Assembly: GCF_034702125.1 (NCBI RefSeq)
Contig: NC_085859.1
Location: forward strand, 5,756,444-5,820,443
Direction of reading: 5' to 3'
DNA length: 64,000 nucleotides
Origin: Engraulis encrasicolus
Lineage: Eukaryota; Chordata; Actinopteri; Clupeiformes; Engraulidae
The translations under genes and the position numbers were made by a program. Shown here piece by piece: positions 33,740 through 46,445 of the stretch (position 1 is the stretch's first letter; every line of letters starts with the position of its first letter). A model generated the notes under the pieces. The model ran no database searches, was not told the origin of the DNA, and was given only the letters and a program-made list of their open reading frames with translations.

Positions 33740-35250
33740 TGAAGCTAGGTGCTAGCTAGAGTTTGCCTTTGTAAATCAGCAAATTGGCAGATTGACAACC
33801 TCACATCAGTGAACATGAATCTCATAACTGATTGGAAAAAGTTTTGCACACAATGTGTTTGTCTGTGTACTTAAATCACTTCCTAGTAGGCTAGTCTATA
33901 TTAAAAATGATAATAACTAAGTAATTGAGTGGAAATAAGAAATAAGACATTTTAAGGCCATGAAAATAGGCCTATGTAATTTCCATAAAATTGAGTGGAA
34001 TAGGTGATAATGCATTTTACGGCCTACATCTTATTTCCATATAACTACTTAATTGTTTACAAGGTAATTAAGCAGACATAATACAAGGATGCTTGGTGGT
34101 TGTTTCTATACAATAACATAGGAAGAGGAAATATTGCACATTACGGCCCTGATGTAGCCTAATTAGTATGAAACTACTTCGGCTGATACCGTTTAGTTAC
34201 TGGCATACCTACCACCTAACTACTATGGTGACACAGTAGCTGTTTCCATTAGCCTACTATTAACTAGAAACTACAGCATAATTGCACTGGAAACTGTATG
34301 GTTATTTTTGCTGCTATTAATGAGAAATTATAGTGTAATTGCACTGAAAACCATATGGTTATTTTGCTGTTATTACTAATAACAAGCATTTATTATCATG
34401 AAATTAGATTGAAATTACTGAGAAATTACTATGAAATTAACACCTTATTAGCGATCCGTAAAGTAAAGTGTTACCAAACTTTTGATCAATTCTCAAAGAA
34501 AATACTTTCAATTGTACACTCCCAGTATTTGCCAAGCTTAAACATGTATGATTTTTATTATTTTATAAAAAAATCAGAGAACTGTGGGTACATTCTGTCA
34601 ACTCTGTTACAGGCAGATTAGGGTAAATATCAACAACATGCAATAGCCTACATGTTAAAATCATATGTTCCCTGACAGAGTATTTGTCCATAGGCTATAT
34701 CCATTTATTTAACTTTGAGTTTTCTATGATAAATATTCTTTTTTCAGGAGTTAAAACATTGAGACGTTTCACTGAAAAGTTGCCAAGAGTGTTAACATTT
34801 TCTCCATAAATAGCTTTAAAAATCAGTTAAATGCTTTGAAATTTCATGTAATGAGTTAGTTAGTTATGGCACTGCTTCTGGTGTATGTATTAACAAGAAA
34901 ACATATTTATTTATCTGTGTTTAAGTAAAAACAAACAACTTTTGTAACAGAGTTGACGGGACAAACATAACAGAGGTTGACACTGTCAAGCTCTGATATT
35001 GTGTTGCCAGATTTGTCTGACCATTTCCAGCCCAAACAGTGCTCAAAAACCTAAATTCTAAATTCCGCCCAATTTCAACAAATTGTATTGATTTCTGAGG
35101 CAATACAAACATTTTTCTTAACCATTTTTACCCGCAGATGGCCATCCCAAGCAGCCCAATTGGGCAACTCTGTAACAGAGTTGACCATAACAGAGTTGAT
35201 TTTTTTCACTATTTTGTGATTTTACTCCATGTGCTATATCTAACTAGATA
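33740..35250. other. AT-rich non-coding stretch
   Basis: No gene. A partly duplicated AATTGCACTG segment occurs at about 34,262-34,372, and the motif AACAGAGTTGAC recurs (34,949; 35,171; and again at 43,096 and 43,307), hinting at one dispersed repeat interrupted by later insertions. Confidence 0.55.
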
Positions 35251-35256
35251 CCACAC

Positions 35257-36241
35257 ATCATAGCCGGGGAGCCAAAGTCCCAAAATTGGGTTGGACCTGA
35301 CATGGCTTGCCATACTTTTTATTTGTGATTTTTTGGATAGTTCTATCCCTTAGGAAAAATAATTGGAGGGTCTGCTCGGGCGGAAATATCGCGAAAAAAA
35401 GTTGTGCCTATTTTAATGTATGTACCCTTCATTTTTTGAGAGAAATTTCTGAAAAATGAAAAATGACCTGAAATCCTTGGTGGCTTGGGTAAGCTGTCAA
35501 TAAAGGCTTTCCAGGTGCCCAGGACACACATACTGACAACATTCAATAGAAAAAATAGTCTTAAACCACATTTCAATAAGATTTTGACTCAATTTTATGC
35601 TTAAAAATTAGGCGTTTTTTCACTTTTTTACTATATTTTCATCTTTACCTCATTGGCAATCAAGTTTTTCTTCATGTTTTGACATCAAACAATATGCCAT
35701 TCTTTTTATTACGAAGTATAGTGATACCACAACAAAAACTATGAAAATACAACCAAAATCAATGGATCTGCGATGACTGTAGTGTATGTACCCTTCATTT
35801 TTAGAGAGAATTTTCTGAAAAATGAAAAATGACCTGAAATCCTTAGTGGCTTGGGTAAGCTGTCAATAAAGGCTTTCCAAATGCAAAGGACCCATCTACT
35901 GATGATATTCAATAAAGAAAATATTGGTAAACCACATTTGTACATGATTTTGGCTCAATTTTATGACCTAAAATTAGGCGTTTTTTCACTTTTTTGCTAT
36001 ATTTTCATCATTTCTTCATTGGCAATCAAGTTTTTCTTCATGTTTTGACATCAAACAATATGCCATTCTTTTTATTAAGCAGTATACTGATTCCACAGCA
36101 AAAAAATATATAAAAAATACAACCAAAATCAATGGATCTGTGCGATTTCACCTCTAGTTGGTGATCAATAGGCCCGGAAACTCAATAGGATTTCCGGCTA
36201 CAATCAAAATGCTGAAATGCATGCTGAATACTGAGCAATAT

Positions 36242-36306
<65 letters not shown>

Positions 36307-36307
36307 A

Positions 36308-36379
<72 letters not shown>

Positions 36380-36430
36380 ATCTGGGGATCCTACAATGAT
36401 TTCCACCCAAGGTGACACCCTGCATACCGT
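35257..36430 (+). repeat. Left arm of a 1.1-kb inverted repeat, built of two tandem about 360-bp units
   Basis: The unit TGTATGTACCCTTCATTTTT through AATCAATGGATCTG occurs twice in tandem (about 35,420-35,785 and 35,786-36,140). The whole arm, from ATAGCCGGGGAGCC to GTGACACCCTGCATACCGT, is repeated inverted at 40,660-41,745. The GAAATCCTT-GTGGCTTGGG part makes short shadow ORFs only. The family is unknown to me. Confidence 0.82.
36243..36376. repeat. (AC)n microsatellite
   Basis: About 134 bp of AC with two ACAA interruptions, inside the left inverted-repeat arm; the right arm has only a residual GTGTGCGTGTGTG here. Confidence 0.97.
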
Positions 36431-36639
36431 ACATCCTTCGTACATACAAAACACATACATAGCCCTACATCCTGGATATGACATTGTGAGCTATTTACAC
36501 AGAAAGGGGCAAAGGCAGGCCTACACAAAGCCTGGAAAGCCTATATTTTCAGGAATCACATAACCCATTGCAGTTTGCACACAGGGCAAACTGTTCTACA
36601 TAGGACATCATCGCCAGCATGCTTCATACACTACTGGAG

Positions 36640-36999
36640 AACATGGAGCTGAGGAACACATATGCACATTTTTGGACCACAGTTCCCAGGTAGCAAAGTT
36701 TATCTGGCCCATTGTTGGCCCGATCCTTTTTTCGCAAGTGATAACAGTCGGCCCAATTCTGGCTTTGTCTGCGGCCCAATAATGGTCCTATTACCGTATG
36801 CCGACAGTGTCGGCTCAGTGTTGGCTCAGTTACTGCATGAGACTGACAGTTATTTTCAGTGTCGGCCGAGTGTTGGCTCAGTTACTGCATGAAGTGACAG
36901 TTATTTTCAGTGTTGGCTGTGTCACGGTAACCAGTGTTCCAGCTGAGCCGACACTCAGCCGACAGTGCCGACATTCAGCAAAGATCGGGCCGACTGTTC
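36640..36999. repeat. Local repeats rich in GCCGACA / TGTCGGC
   Basis: TGTCGGC...GTGTTGGCTCAGTTACTGCATGA occurs twice in tandem (36,800-36,895). GGCCCGATC at about 36,717 and GATCGGGCC at about 36,983 are inverted. A likely decayed DNA element adjoining the MITE at 37,004. Confidence 0.6.
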
Positions 37000-37003
37000 T
37001 TAA

Positions 37004-37355
37004 AGGGACACTGTGCAGGAAATGGTCAAAAAAGGTACTGCAACTATGCTGCTCATTGAAACTGTGTCACCTATTGCCAAATTTGACCTTTTCATGATAG
37101 TTTACTAAGTAATAAAGTAATATTTTCTAGTATGGACAGTCATTTTTGCAGCTAAAAATGACTATTTCTGGAAATTCAAAATGGCGGACCATGGAGAAGA
37201 TCCCCCTTTTCATGTATGAAAAGTGCAATTTTTCCAGTCATAATGAATACTTAGAATTTCATGGTGGTGGTAAATATTCATGAAAAAGGTAACATTAGTG
37301 ATTGAGTAGCATGAATTCTGGAAATAAACAACTAAAAATCTCACACAGTGTCCCT
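37004..37355. mobile_element. AGGGACACTG-family MITE, full length, TTAA target
   Basis: AGGGACACTGTGCAGGAAAT at the left and ATCTCACACAGTGTCCCT at the right, flanked by TTAA (37,000-37,003 and 37,356-37,359). 352 bp. It is the best-preserved copy together with 53,709-54,066, in the opposite orientation. Confidence 0.9.
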
Positions 37356-37439
37356 TTAAAGGTTCTAACGAGTCTTTGTTCTAAACCCCACTATCTGAGA
37401 CTGTACAACCATCATGTACTGTGGATTTCCTCTCTAACT

Positions 37440-38000
37440 GCTCCCTCTTGTTATCAACACCAGCACACCTCAAGGGTGTGTGCTAAGCCCTCTGCTCTAC
37501 ACCCTATCCACCCACAACTGCCTCTTTCTCCTCATTTGCTGACACGTTGTCGCACTAATTATGAATGAAGACAAGACATAACACAGGAACAAGACAAAAC
37601 ATCTCCCCCCGTGGTGTAACGGCAATTACTTCGTATTAAACTCCAAAAACAACAAGGGAATCATTGTGGACTTTCACAAAAACAATCACAGAAGTCACAG
37701 ACCCCTCTGGTGACTCATACAGTGGTGAAGAGGGTCAGCAGCTTTAAATCCCTGGAGGACGATTCACATGGCCTCAGTGGTCAGCAAGGCCCAAGAATAT
37801 TTCTTCTACCAGAAGAAATTGATGGGCTACCAAATCCTGAAGCCACTGTTGGTCAACTTCCACATCTGTGCCATCAGAGGACAAGTAGGCACTCCAGCAT
37901 GTGATGACAACAGCTCAGAAAATCCCTGGGATGCCTCTACCAGAGATTAGTACTATCAACCACACGCACTGTCAGGATGTGGACACCAAAAGCAGAAGAA
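37440..38000 (+). mobile_element. Degenerate LINE RT fragment (Rex1/CR1-like)
   Basis: Translated pieces [20 protein letters not shown] (RT motif B region) and SVVSKAQEYFFYQKKLMGYQ (late-RT motif equivalent to [18 protein letters not shown] at 59.3 kb), separated by stops and frameshifts. Clearly dead. Confidence 0.65.
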
Positions 38001-38600
38001 GCGCTGAAATACTGCTTTGAGTCCACTGATTGGTCTGTTCTGCAGCTGCTGAAACATCTGCATGGGGGAGTTCCCAGTAGTTTGGTACAAATTTGTGTAT
38101 GTGCATGTTAAATGGGCAAACATCCTCTCTACACATTTTAATGTCATCAACGGGGTATGACGGGGGGAAATTTTTATCTCCAGCCTTATTCAATGCTTAT
38201 ATGGATGAAATGAGGTATGACAAACAAGTTTTATAGTTGGTGATAGTTGGTGTTGACTAATCACTTGCTATATGCAGCCAACCTTACCATTCTATCTCCA
38301 AGTAAGAGTTAGTTCCAACAGCTCCTTTATATCTGTTCTGATTATGAGGTAGAGTTTGACATTAATAACAATGTTAGGAAGAGTGTGATACTGTGATTAA
38401 AGTTCCCTCCTGTCTATCTATCTAAGAGCTGGGAGTAGCAAATGCCACAAAATATCTGTGGTGCATCCTGCATCCTGATGGCTGAAACTGATAGCGCAAT
38501 TAGTTGATCCAGGTCATAGCTCTGTTAGGGACATGTCTATGAGCTGGGAACACTGGTATAAGTGACTTCATTAGCTTCCCTTTTTATATGTACTGTATGT
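38001..38600. other. Non-coding spacer
   Basis: No gene; possibly further decayed LINE sequence. Confidence 0.45.
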
Positions 38601-39420
38601 AGGCTACTGTATGAAAGTATGCTGTTGTGAAGTATTGGTGTACTGTGTATTTCATGTATCCCTTTTGGTCCTCAAGCCTGTAATATTATTTAAAACATGT
38701 GCAAAAGAGGTAGCTGAGCCACTGCAAGACATCTTCAACAAGAGTCTACAAACGGGTAAGGCACCTGTAGATAGTGCCTACAGTAGAAGACCTCTTCTCT
38801 CATACCAGTCCCCAAAAAGCAACACAACAATGATTACAGACCAGCTGCTCTCACATAATGAGAACATTTGAGTGGGTACTGCTGCTCAACAGAAAGAAAA
38901 CCCAGGTTTGCCATGCTCTGGATTCCATACAGTTTATTTATCAGGATAATGTGGGAGTTGTGGACGTTATCCTGTAACTGCTACATTGGGAAAATTCTCA
39001 CTTGGACAAAGGATACAGTGAGAATAATGTTCTTTGATTTATCTAGTAGTGCCTCAAACATCCAGACAAGTTTGCTGAGAGACCAACTTCTGCAGATGGT
39101 GGATACCGCTCTGGTGACCTGTATAAATGACCCCAGTACATCAGACTAAATGACCTTACATCACAAACTGTGGTCAGCAGCACTGGAGTGCCACAAGGAA
39201 TGGTGTTCTCCTTGGTGTTGTTCACCCTATACCACCTACTTTTGCTATACCTACCACATGCAAGTTTCCATAATGACACTGCAATTGTGAGGTGTATCAA
39301 GGGTGGGTAGGATGGGGAGTACAGGCGACAGGTGGATAACTTGGTGCTGGACCAACTAGCTGCAGCGGAATTCCATAAAAACTAAGGAGACGGTGCTTGA
39401 CATATGGAGAACCATCCCTC
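38601..39420 (+). mobile_element. Second degenerate LINE RT fragment (Rex1/CR1-like)
   Basis: Pieces CAKEVAEPLQDIFNKSLQTG (RT N-terminus), a decayed SSAFNTI region, and SSTGVPQGMVFSLVLFTLYH (motif B) in changing frames, with stops. Order and strand are consistent with one 5' part of an RT. It lies right of, not left of, the fragment at 37.4 kb, so the two are separate insertions or rearranged. Confidence 0.65.
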
Positions 39421-39589
39421 CACTCTATCAGAAAGGGTTCTACACAGTGTGGTCTAAAACGTCAGCATTGGAAAGGTCTCACACACTGTTGTGTTGTATG
39501 ACCACCCTTTTCTTAAATTATATAACAAATTTGGTGTTGTATTGTCTGGACTTACTTTCACCAAGTTTTCACCAATGCAAGATCTTTTA

Positions 39590-39790
39590 TTGATGACGGT
39601 AGAGTCTGGACACTATGTAACACCTTCTCCAGCAGATCCCAGTGAGGTTGAGGTCTAGACTCTGTGGTGGCCAATCCATGTGTAACAATGATCGCTCATG
39701 CTTCCTGAACCATGATTTTATCATTTGAGCCTGATTAATCTTGAAATATGCCTGTATTTTTTTTAATCCATTGATATAATTGCATATTGA
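39590..39790 (-). mobile_element. Tc1-like transposase fragment
   Basis: The minus strand encodes HERSLLHMDWPPQSLDLNLTG, the degenerate form of the DWPPQSPDLNPIENLW motif that holds the last catalytic acid of Tc1-type DDE transposases. Pro and Glu of NPIE are lost. Confidence 0.7.
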
Positions 39791-40655
39791 TTCAGCTTTC
39801 CAAATACAAAGTATTTCAGTGACTGTTGATGGAAATTATTTAACCCCTCAAACAGACTAGCATATTTTATATGACCTTATATGGTCATTTCTTTAAAGAA
39901 GTTTTAAGAAGTTAGAAACAAGTTGTTGCACCTATTGGTTCAGGGAACACAATTGGTATTAGCCTCCTCAGAGTTTAGATCTCTCATTCAGATTCTTGAG
40001 GTTGGTTGGAGAAGGCTTTACATAGTGTTCAAATTCTACCATCATACAATACCTTGGTAAAAACTTAAAGCAACACTAGATGGAAAAAGTCCAGATATTG
40101 CAGATTGAGTGTGACCTTATAATATGCACAATATAATATTTTTGCCTGCCTGAATTTGATACATATTATTATGGTTACCCCACCCTCTGGAAGATGAGGG
40201 CCCATTTCTTTCAAGCTATAAGTGAGCTTATTCCTGGTAATGAATGGGCATTTAATCACTAGAACCTCATCTCCATGGCATACTGCTGTATGTGCTGTGT
40301 GTATATGATGTGTATTACAGAACAGTATGTGTGTGGTTGTGTGAAATGCCTTATGGCTAAATGTGTGTTACATGTTAAATATGTTGTGCAATAATATGTA
40401 TCGTGTTTTGCATATCTATTTATTTATGCTGCTAGAGACCTTAATTTCCTTCAGGATTGATAGTTATGTACTCTACTCAACAGTACACACAGTGTATCTT
40501 TCAGAATTTTGAGAGTAGTCTAGGCTTTCCTCTGGGTTACTGTGCCTGCAGATGGCAGAAGGTGTTGAATGGTAGTTGTGTAATTCTGCGGTCTCCCCCT
40601 TCTGTGAAAATAGCTCACATCCACAAAGTATGTACAGAGTGTACGGGTGATGTAC
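39791..40655. other. Non-coding spacer
   Basis: AT-rich, no gene recognised. Confidence 0.5.
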
Positions 40656-40659
40656 TGTA

Positions 40660-41745
40660 CGTAGTAGTACATACGTTGTGGGGGGTGTCACCTGGGATGC
40701 AAATCATTGTAGAATCCCCAGATTACTTGTGTGCGTGTGTGAGAGGATGTATGTCATTGCTAAGTATACAGTGTGCTTTTCAGCATTTTGATTGTAGCCG
40801 GAAATCCTAAGTTTCCGGGCTTATTGATCACCAACTGGTGAAATCGCACAGATCCATTGATTTTGGTTGTATTTTTTATATATTTTTGCTGTGGAATCAG
40901 TATACTGCTTAATAAAAAGAATGGCATATTGTTTGATGTCAAAACATGAAGAAAAACTTGATTGCCAATGAAGAAATGATGAAAATATAGCAAAAAAGTA
41001 AAAAAAAACGCCTAATTTTAGGTCATAAAATTGAGCCAAAATCATGTACAAATGTGGTTTAACAATATTTTCTTTATTGGATATCATCAGTAGATGTGTC
41101 CTTTGCACCTGGAAAGCCTTTATTGACAGCTTACCCAAGCCACTAAGGATTTCAGGTCATTTTTCATTTTTCTGAAAACTCTCTCTAAAAATGAAGGGTA
41201 CATACTACAGTCATCACAGATCCATTGATTTTAGTTGTATTTTCATAGTTTTTGTTGTGGTATCACTATACTTCTTAATAAAAAGAATGGCATATTGTTT
41301 GATGTCAAAACATGAAGAAAAACTTGATTGCCAATGAGGTAAAGATGAAAATATAGCAAAAAAGTGAAAAAACGCCTAATTTTGAAGCATAAAATTGAGT
41401 CAACACCCTAATGAAATGTGATTTAAAAATATTTTTTCAATTGAATGTTGTCAGCATGTATGTCCTGTGCACCTGGAAAGCCTTTATTGACAGCTTACCC
41501 AAGCCACCAAGGATTTCAGGTCATTTTTCATTTTTCAGAAATTTCTCTCAAAAAATGAAGGGTACATACATTAAAATAGGCACAACTTTTTTTCGCGATA
41601 TTTCCGCCCGAGCAGACCCTCCAATTATTTGTCCTAAGGGATAGAACTAACAAAAAAATCACGAATAAAAAGTATGGCAGGCCATGTCAGGTTCCTCCCA
41701 TTTTAAAGCACTTTTGAGAGTTTGGCTCCCCGGCTATCATAACTA
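40660..41745 (-). repeat. Right arm of the 1.1-kb inverted repeat
   Basis: Inverted counterpart of 35,257-36,430, again containing the two tandem about 360-bp units. It ends GGCTCCCCGGCTATCAT. The spacer between arms is about 4.2 kb. Confidence 0.82.
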
Positions 41746-41754
41746 AAGCCACAC

Positions 41755-43075
41755 TTTAATGAAGTTTCATAGTATAGATCAAGACGCACGGATCAAGACA
41801 GGGAGGAAGTGGAAGGCGAAGGAGGAGGTGCAGAGAGCAGCAAGCAGACTTCAACACCAGGAAGTGGTGGGCATGGTCCAGCTTGGGAGGGCAGGACTTG
41901 GATGGAGGGATCCACCCTGCCTGTGGTCCAGAGCAAGTAAGAAGGAGAGGAAGGACCTGGTGGCTACTGAGATGGCCAGGATGGAACAGGAGGAGCTTAG
42001 GGTCAAAGCCATCGCTCAGGGCCAGCAGGGCCGCTGGACAACATGGGAGGGGATGACAACAAGAACTGTCAGCTGGGCGGAACTCTGGAAGACTCCTAAG
42101 GCCCGCCTCAGTTTCCTCATCCGAGGAACATACGACACCCTACCCTGCCCTCGCAACCTACACCAGTGGCTGGGAACAGAACAAGCCTGCAACCTATGCG
42201 GTACCAGCAACGCCTCACTGCAACATGTCTTATCAGGATGCAAGACTGCCCTAACGCAAGGGAGATTGAGATGGCGTCACGACCAGATCCTCCGCAAGCT
42301 GGCCGAGATTGTTGAAACAGCAAGGAGCGAGGCGAACAGAGGAGAGTCAGGTGGATCCCAACAAGACATCCAATTCCTCAGGCAGGGAGAACTGCCAGCT
42401 GGAACAGGAAGGAGACCACCACCTAAGCTCCTCAATCAAGGTGCAGAGTGGAGGCTGGGCGTGGACGTGGGTAGACAACTCCATTTCCCCAAAGAGATCT
42501 GCAGTACCACCCTGCGCCCCGACATGGTCTTGTGGACCACAGTGGAGAAAAAGGCGCTGCTGGTTGAGCTGACTGTACCTTGGGAGGAGCGGTTGGAGGC
42601 TGCCCATGAGCGGAAGAGGGCGAAGTATGCAGACCTGCTGGCAGAGTGCAGGGAAGCAGGGTGGAGCGCGAGACTATATCCTGTGGAGGTAGGAGCAAGA
42701 GGGTTTGTGGCAGACTCTACGACACGGCTGCTGAGAGACCTAGGCCTGCGAGGCACCAGTCTGCAGAGAGCAACCAGGGGGCTTTCAGAGGAGGCAGAGA
42801 AAGCAAGTTTCTGGCTCTGGCTGAGACGGAGGGATGTTGCGTGGGGAGCAGGCACAACATAGGGATGCTAGCTGCAGGGGGTGGCAGGGAGACGTCCCTG
42901 TTCACTGCCCCGCCACCAGGAGATGTTCTGGGATAAGGGGCGAAACATCAATGAGAGGTGGTCCCCAGCTGATGACCCTGCAGCTAGCAATATAGGCACC
43001 GGCGGAGGTGCGGCATGCCAAGAGCATATCAGGGTGACATCTACCTGTACAAAGAAATTGTAATTTTAGAAAATT
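41755..43075 (+). mobile_element. 5'-truncated R2-superclade LINE (RLE type), 3' end
   Basis: Contains only the C-terminal third of the same protein type as the element at 10,471-14,636, then a 3' UTR ending AATTTTAGAAAATTAAAAG. It is inserted at the edge of the right inverted-repeat arm. Confidence 0.82.
41759..42862 (+). pseudogene. LINE polyprotein C-terminus: CCHC + restriction-like endonuclease
   Basis: 367 codons without a stop. Residues about 140-160 give CNLCGTSNASLQHVLSGC (zinc knuckle). The nuclease has LRPDMVLW and LVELTVPWEERLEAAHERK, the PD-(D/E)XK core of RLE LINEs, then GARGFVADSTTRLLRDLGL. It is collinear with 13,200-14,289 but clearly diverged at the protein level, so a different subfamily. 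The 5' part (finger, RT) is absent, hence non-functional, although the remaining frame is intact. Confidence 0.82.
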
Positions 43076-43584
43076 AAAAGAGAGATTTACTACAGAAACA
43101 TAGTAACAGAGTTGACGCACAATAAATTTACTCTTGGTGTGTTCTCAACATTTAGCACAAATTATTAGGAGAGAAAGTTAAACATACCATAGTTCCCCTC
43201 CAAGGAAGTGAAGAAAAGGAAGTGACACCATTTGGTGCAGGTCACATGGTTTTATATAAATGCTATAGGTTTTTTTTAATGTTGTTTTATGCCAGACGTA
43301 ACAGAGTTGACAAACCCCTGGGACAGGTAAATTATTTATTTTTTAAATATCAAGATCAGCTGTGTTAGAGAAAAAAACATTCTCTGCAACAGATTATATA
43401 AATATTTATAGATTTATCATAAAAAATCTGCAAATTTTACTGAATTATGTTATGTTTATTCAAGTTGAACATGTGAATCTCTATAGTGGGACAGGCGATT
43501 TTGGGGGGTGTTGGAATCATTGAATGAATATTTAACAAATAAATTGTGCATAAAATGTACACCAAACATTGTGATCAGTGAATA
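43076..43584. other. AT-rich non-coding spacer
   Basis: Only the AACAGAGTTGAC motif (43,096; 43,307) stands out; see 33,740-35,250. Confidence 0.5.
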
Positions 43585-43586
43585 TA

Positions 43587-45189
43587 CAGTGAGTCCAATA
43601 TGTATTTGATCCCTTGCTGATTTTGTTGGTTTGCCTACTAACAAAGACATGATCAGTCAATAAATGTTATGATAATATGTATTCTAATATGGAGAGACAG
43701 ATATCAAAAAGAAAATCCAGAAATTAACTGAAGAGAATATATATTAATTTATTTCCATTTCAACCAGCAAAATAAGTATTTGATCCCCTGCCAACTGATT
43801 ACAGTTCCGGGCCCACAGACCAGATGGGCACTTCCGATCAACTTGTCATCTGAATTAAAGACACCTGTACATACTAACATGCATAAAAGACACATTGAAT
43901 CAGCAGAATCAGTCCATAGTATGAGTGAATCAGTCACACTCCAACCTCACCAGCATGGGAAAGACCAAAGAGTGGTCAACTGATATCAGGGACACGATTT
44001 TAGACCTGAACAAAGATTAAATGGGCTGCAAAGCCACAAGAAAGAGACTGGTATTAATGACCCAGCTGTTGATGCATTTCTTCCAAAATGTGAGGAATAC
44101 AAAATGACTATCCATCAGCCTGTCTGGGGTTCTATACAAGATTTTACCTTTTGTAGGGATTTGATAATCATGAGAACAGAAAGAAATCACCCTAGAGCTA
44201 TACGGTATGAACTAGGCAATGATATCAAAGCTACTGACCAAAATCACTGAGAAAACTACTGGTAGCACTTAATGCCACAGAGGTTTAAATTCCTGTAGTG
44301 CACACATGGTACCTTTACTTCAGAAGGAACCTGTGCAGTCCCACTTGAGGTTTGCCAACGGACATCAGACTGATTTAGGATATGATAAGGAGGTGCTGTA
44401 GTCAGATGAAACCAAAATCAAGATGCTTGGCATTATCACAATTCAATGTGTTTTGAGAAAGAGTACTACTGTCTATGATCCCAAGAACACCCTCCTCACC
44501 ATCATGCATGAAAGTGGTATCATTATGGTTTGAGGGTGTGTGTGTGGCCAAGGCACAGGACAACTTCACATCGTCAACGAATGGATGGAGGGAGACATGT
44601 AATGTGCAATCCTGAGTGCAAACGTCCTTCCCTCCACCACTACACTGAAGGGTGGGCCATTTTTGGATCTCCCAACATGACAATAATACACAACATACAG
44701 TCAAAGCAACGAAGGAGTGGCTCAATAAGAAGCATATTAAAGTCGTGAAGTGGCCTAGACAGTCTCCAAATATTAACCCTATAGTAATTCTATGGAGAGA
44801 ACTGAACGTCCCATTTGCCAAGCTACAGCCACAAACTATTAATGTTTTAGAGATAATGTGCAAAGAAAAATGGGCAAAAATATTTTCTACTATATGCACA
44901 AACATTGTCATCAACTAAAAGAAGCATCTGACCTCAGTGCTAGACAACTAGGGCTTTTCCACAAAGCACTTTATCTTCTTTAGCTAGAGGGGTCAAATAC
45001 TTATTTGCCTAAATTAAATACAAATAAATTAAAATATATTATTTTAAGTTATTTTCTGGAATTTATTTTTGATATTCTGTCTCTCCATGTTTGAATACAT
45101 ATTATCATAAATTTATAGACTGATCATGTCTTTATCAGTGGGCAAACCGGCAAAATCAGAAAGGGATCAAATACATATTGGACTCACTG
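43587..45189 (+). mobile_element. Full-length but dead Tc1-like transposon
   Basis: Terminal inverted repeats CAGTGAGTCCAATATGTATT and AATACATATTGGACTCACTG, flanked by TA on both sides. 1,603 bp. The relic transposase starts MGKTKEWSTDIRDTILDLNK at about 43,954. Near 44,690 it reads HTVKATKEWLNKKHIKV, then WPRQSPNINPIVILWREL. The conserved NPIENLW is NPIVILW, so the catalytic Glu is replaced by Val. There are multiple stops and frameshifts. Confidence 0.9.
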
Positions 45190-45370
45190 TACAGTCTATT
45201 TAGTGATAATATTGAAAGTAAATTCTGAAAAGATTATTATGATTAACATTTTTTTGTGTGGGACACCAAATGTACACGCAATTCTGAAATGGCCCGTGTG
45301 TGTGTGAGAGAGAGAGAAATACGTAGAGGCCCCACATGAGCAGCATTTACCCATTGACCCTGGAGGGGCC

Positions 45371-45903
45371 TCACAGCAGCTTCACTGATGATCCAATAAA
45401 TACCCCAAACCCAAACCCAAACCCAGGGTAGAGTGTGTTTTTGAATGTGGTGTGGACCCTGTGCAGGAGGGTCATTGTGTCTCCTCTGATGCTGTAGAAG
45501 GCCAGAGTTCCTGCCCTGTGATCCACATACACTCCTATTCTGGAGCTGGCCACTAGAGGGAGTTTAGTCTGTTCCTTATTGTGTCTGAAAGAGGAGCTGG
45601 AGCTGGAGAGGTCCAGACTCCAGGACTGATCATTATTTCCAAACACACACTCATCACCCTCTCCTTTCCTGCTGATGCTTTTATATGACACTGCTATATC
45701 AACATCTCCACTCCACTCAACCTCCCAGTAGCAGCGTGCAGACACACCCTCTCTACACAGCACCTGAGCACGCGCATCAAATCTGTCTGGATGATCAGGA
45801 TATGACTGAGGGGCCCCAGGTCTCCACTCCACCCTCCTGTTCCCCTCAGACAGATGGAGTTTTCTGTTTGCTGTGTTTGGATCCAGAGTGAAGTGACAGG
45901 AAT
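45371..45903 (-). CDS. Gene B2, exon E7: PRY/SPRY (B30.2) domain
   Basis: Acceptor ATCAG (AG at 45,904-45,905). The first two bases AT complete Tyr with the T ending E6, giving FLQ-Y-SCHFTLDPNTANRK. SPRY motifs follow in order: YPDHPDRFD, VLCREGVSARCYWEVEWSG, VDIAVSYKSISRKG, VDHRAGTLAFYS, TLYPGFGFGFG; it ends VKLL and TGA at 45,371-45,373. 533 bp, 177 codons with the stop, fully open. It is the C-terminal recognition domain of the predicted E3 ligase. Only this copy has all downstream exons (E1-E7) in frame. Confidence 0.92.
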
Positions 45904-45959
45904 CTGATGGAGGAGAAGACAGGAAAAGAACAAGCTTATGGATGGATAGCTCTGTGTGT

Positions 45960-46057
45960 GTTTAGGGGGGGGGGGTGGGGGGGGGGGTGGTTACGTCTGT
46001 GTGTGTGTGTGTGGGGGGGGGGGGGTGTATGTGGGGTTGGGTTGTGTGTGTTGGGGG

Positions 46058-46098
<41 letters not shown>

Positions 46099-46193
46099 GG
46101 GGTGGGTTATGTGTGTGTGTGTGGGGGGGGGGGTATGTGTGTGTGTGTGTGTGTGTGTGTATGTGGGGGTCGGTTATGTCTGTGTGGGGGGGG

Positions 46194-46264
<71 letters not shown>

Positions 46265-46388
46265 GGGTGGGGGGGCACTCCTTGTGTGTGTGTGTGTGTT
46301 TTGGGGTGGGGATTACATGTGTCTATGTGTGTGTGTGGAGGGGGGGGGGTTACCTGTGTATGTGTGTGTGGGGGGGGAGGGGGGGTAT

Positions 46389-46445
<57 letters not shown>

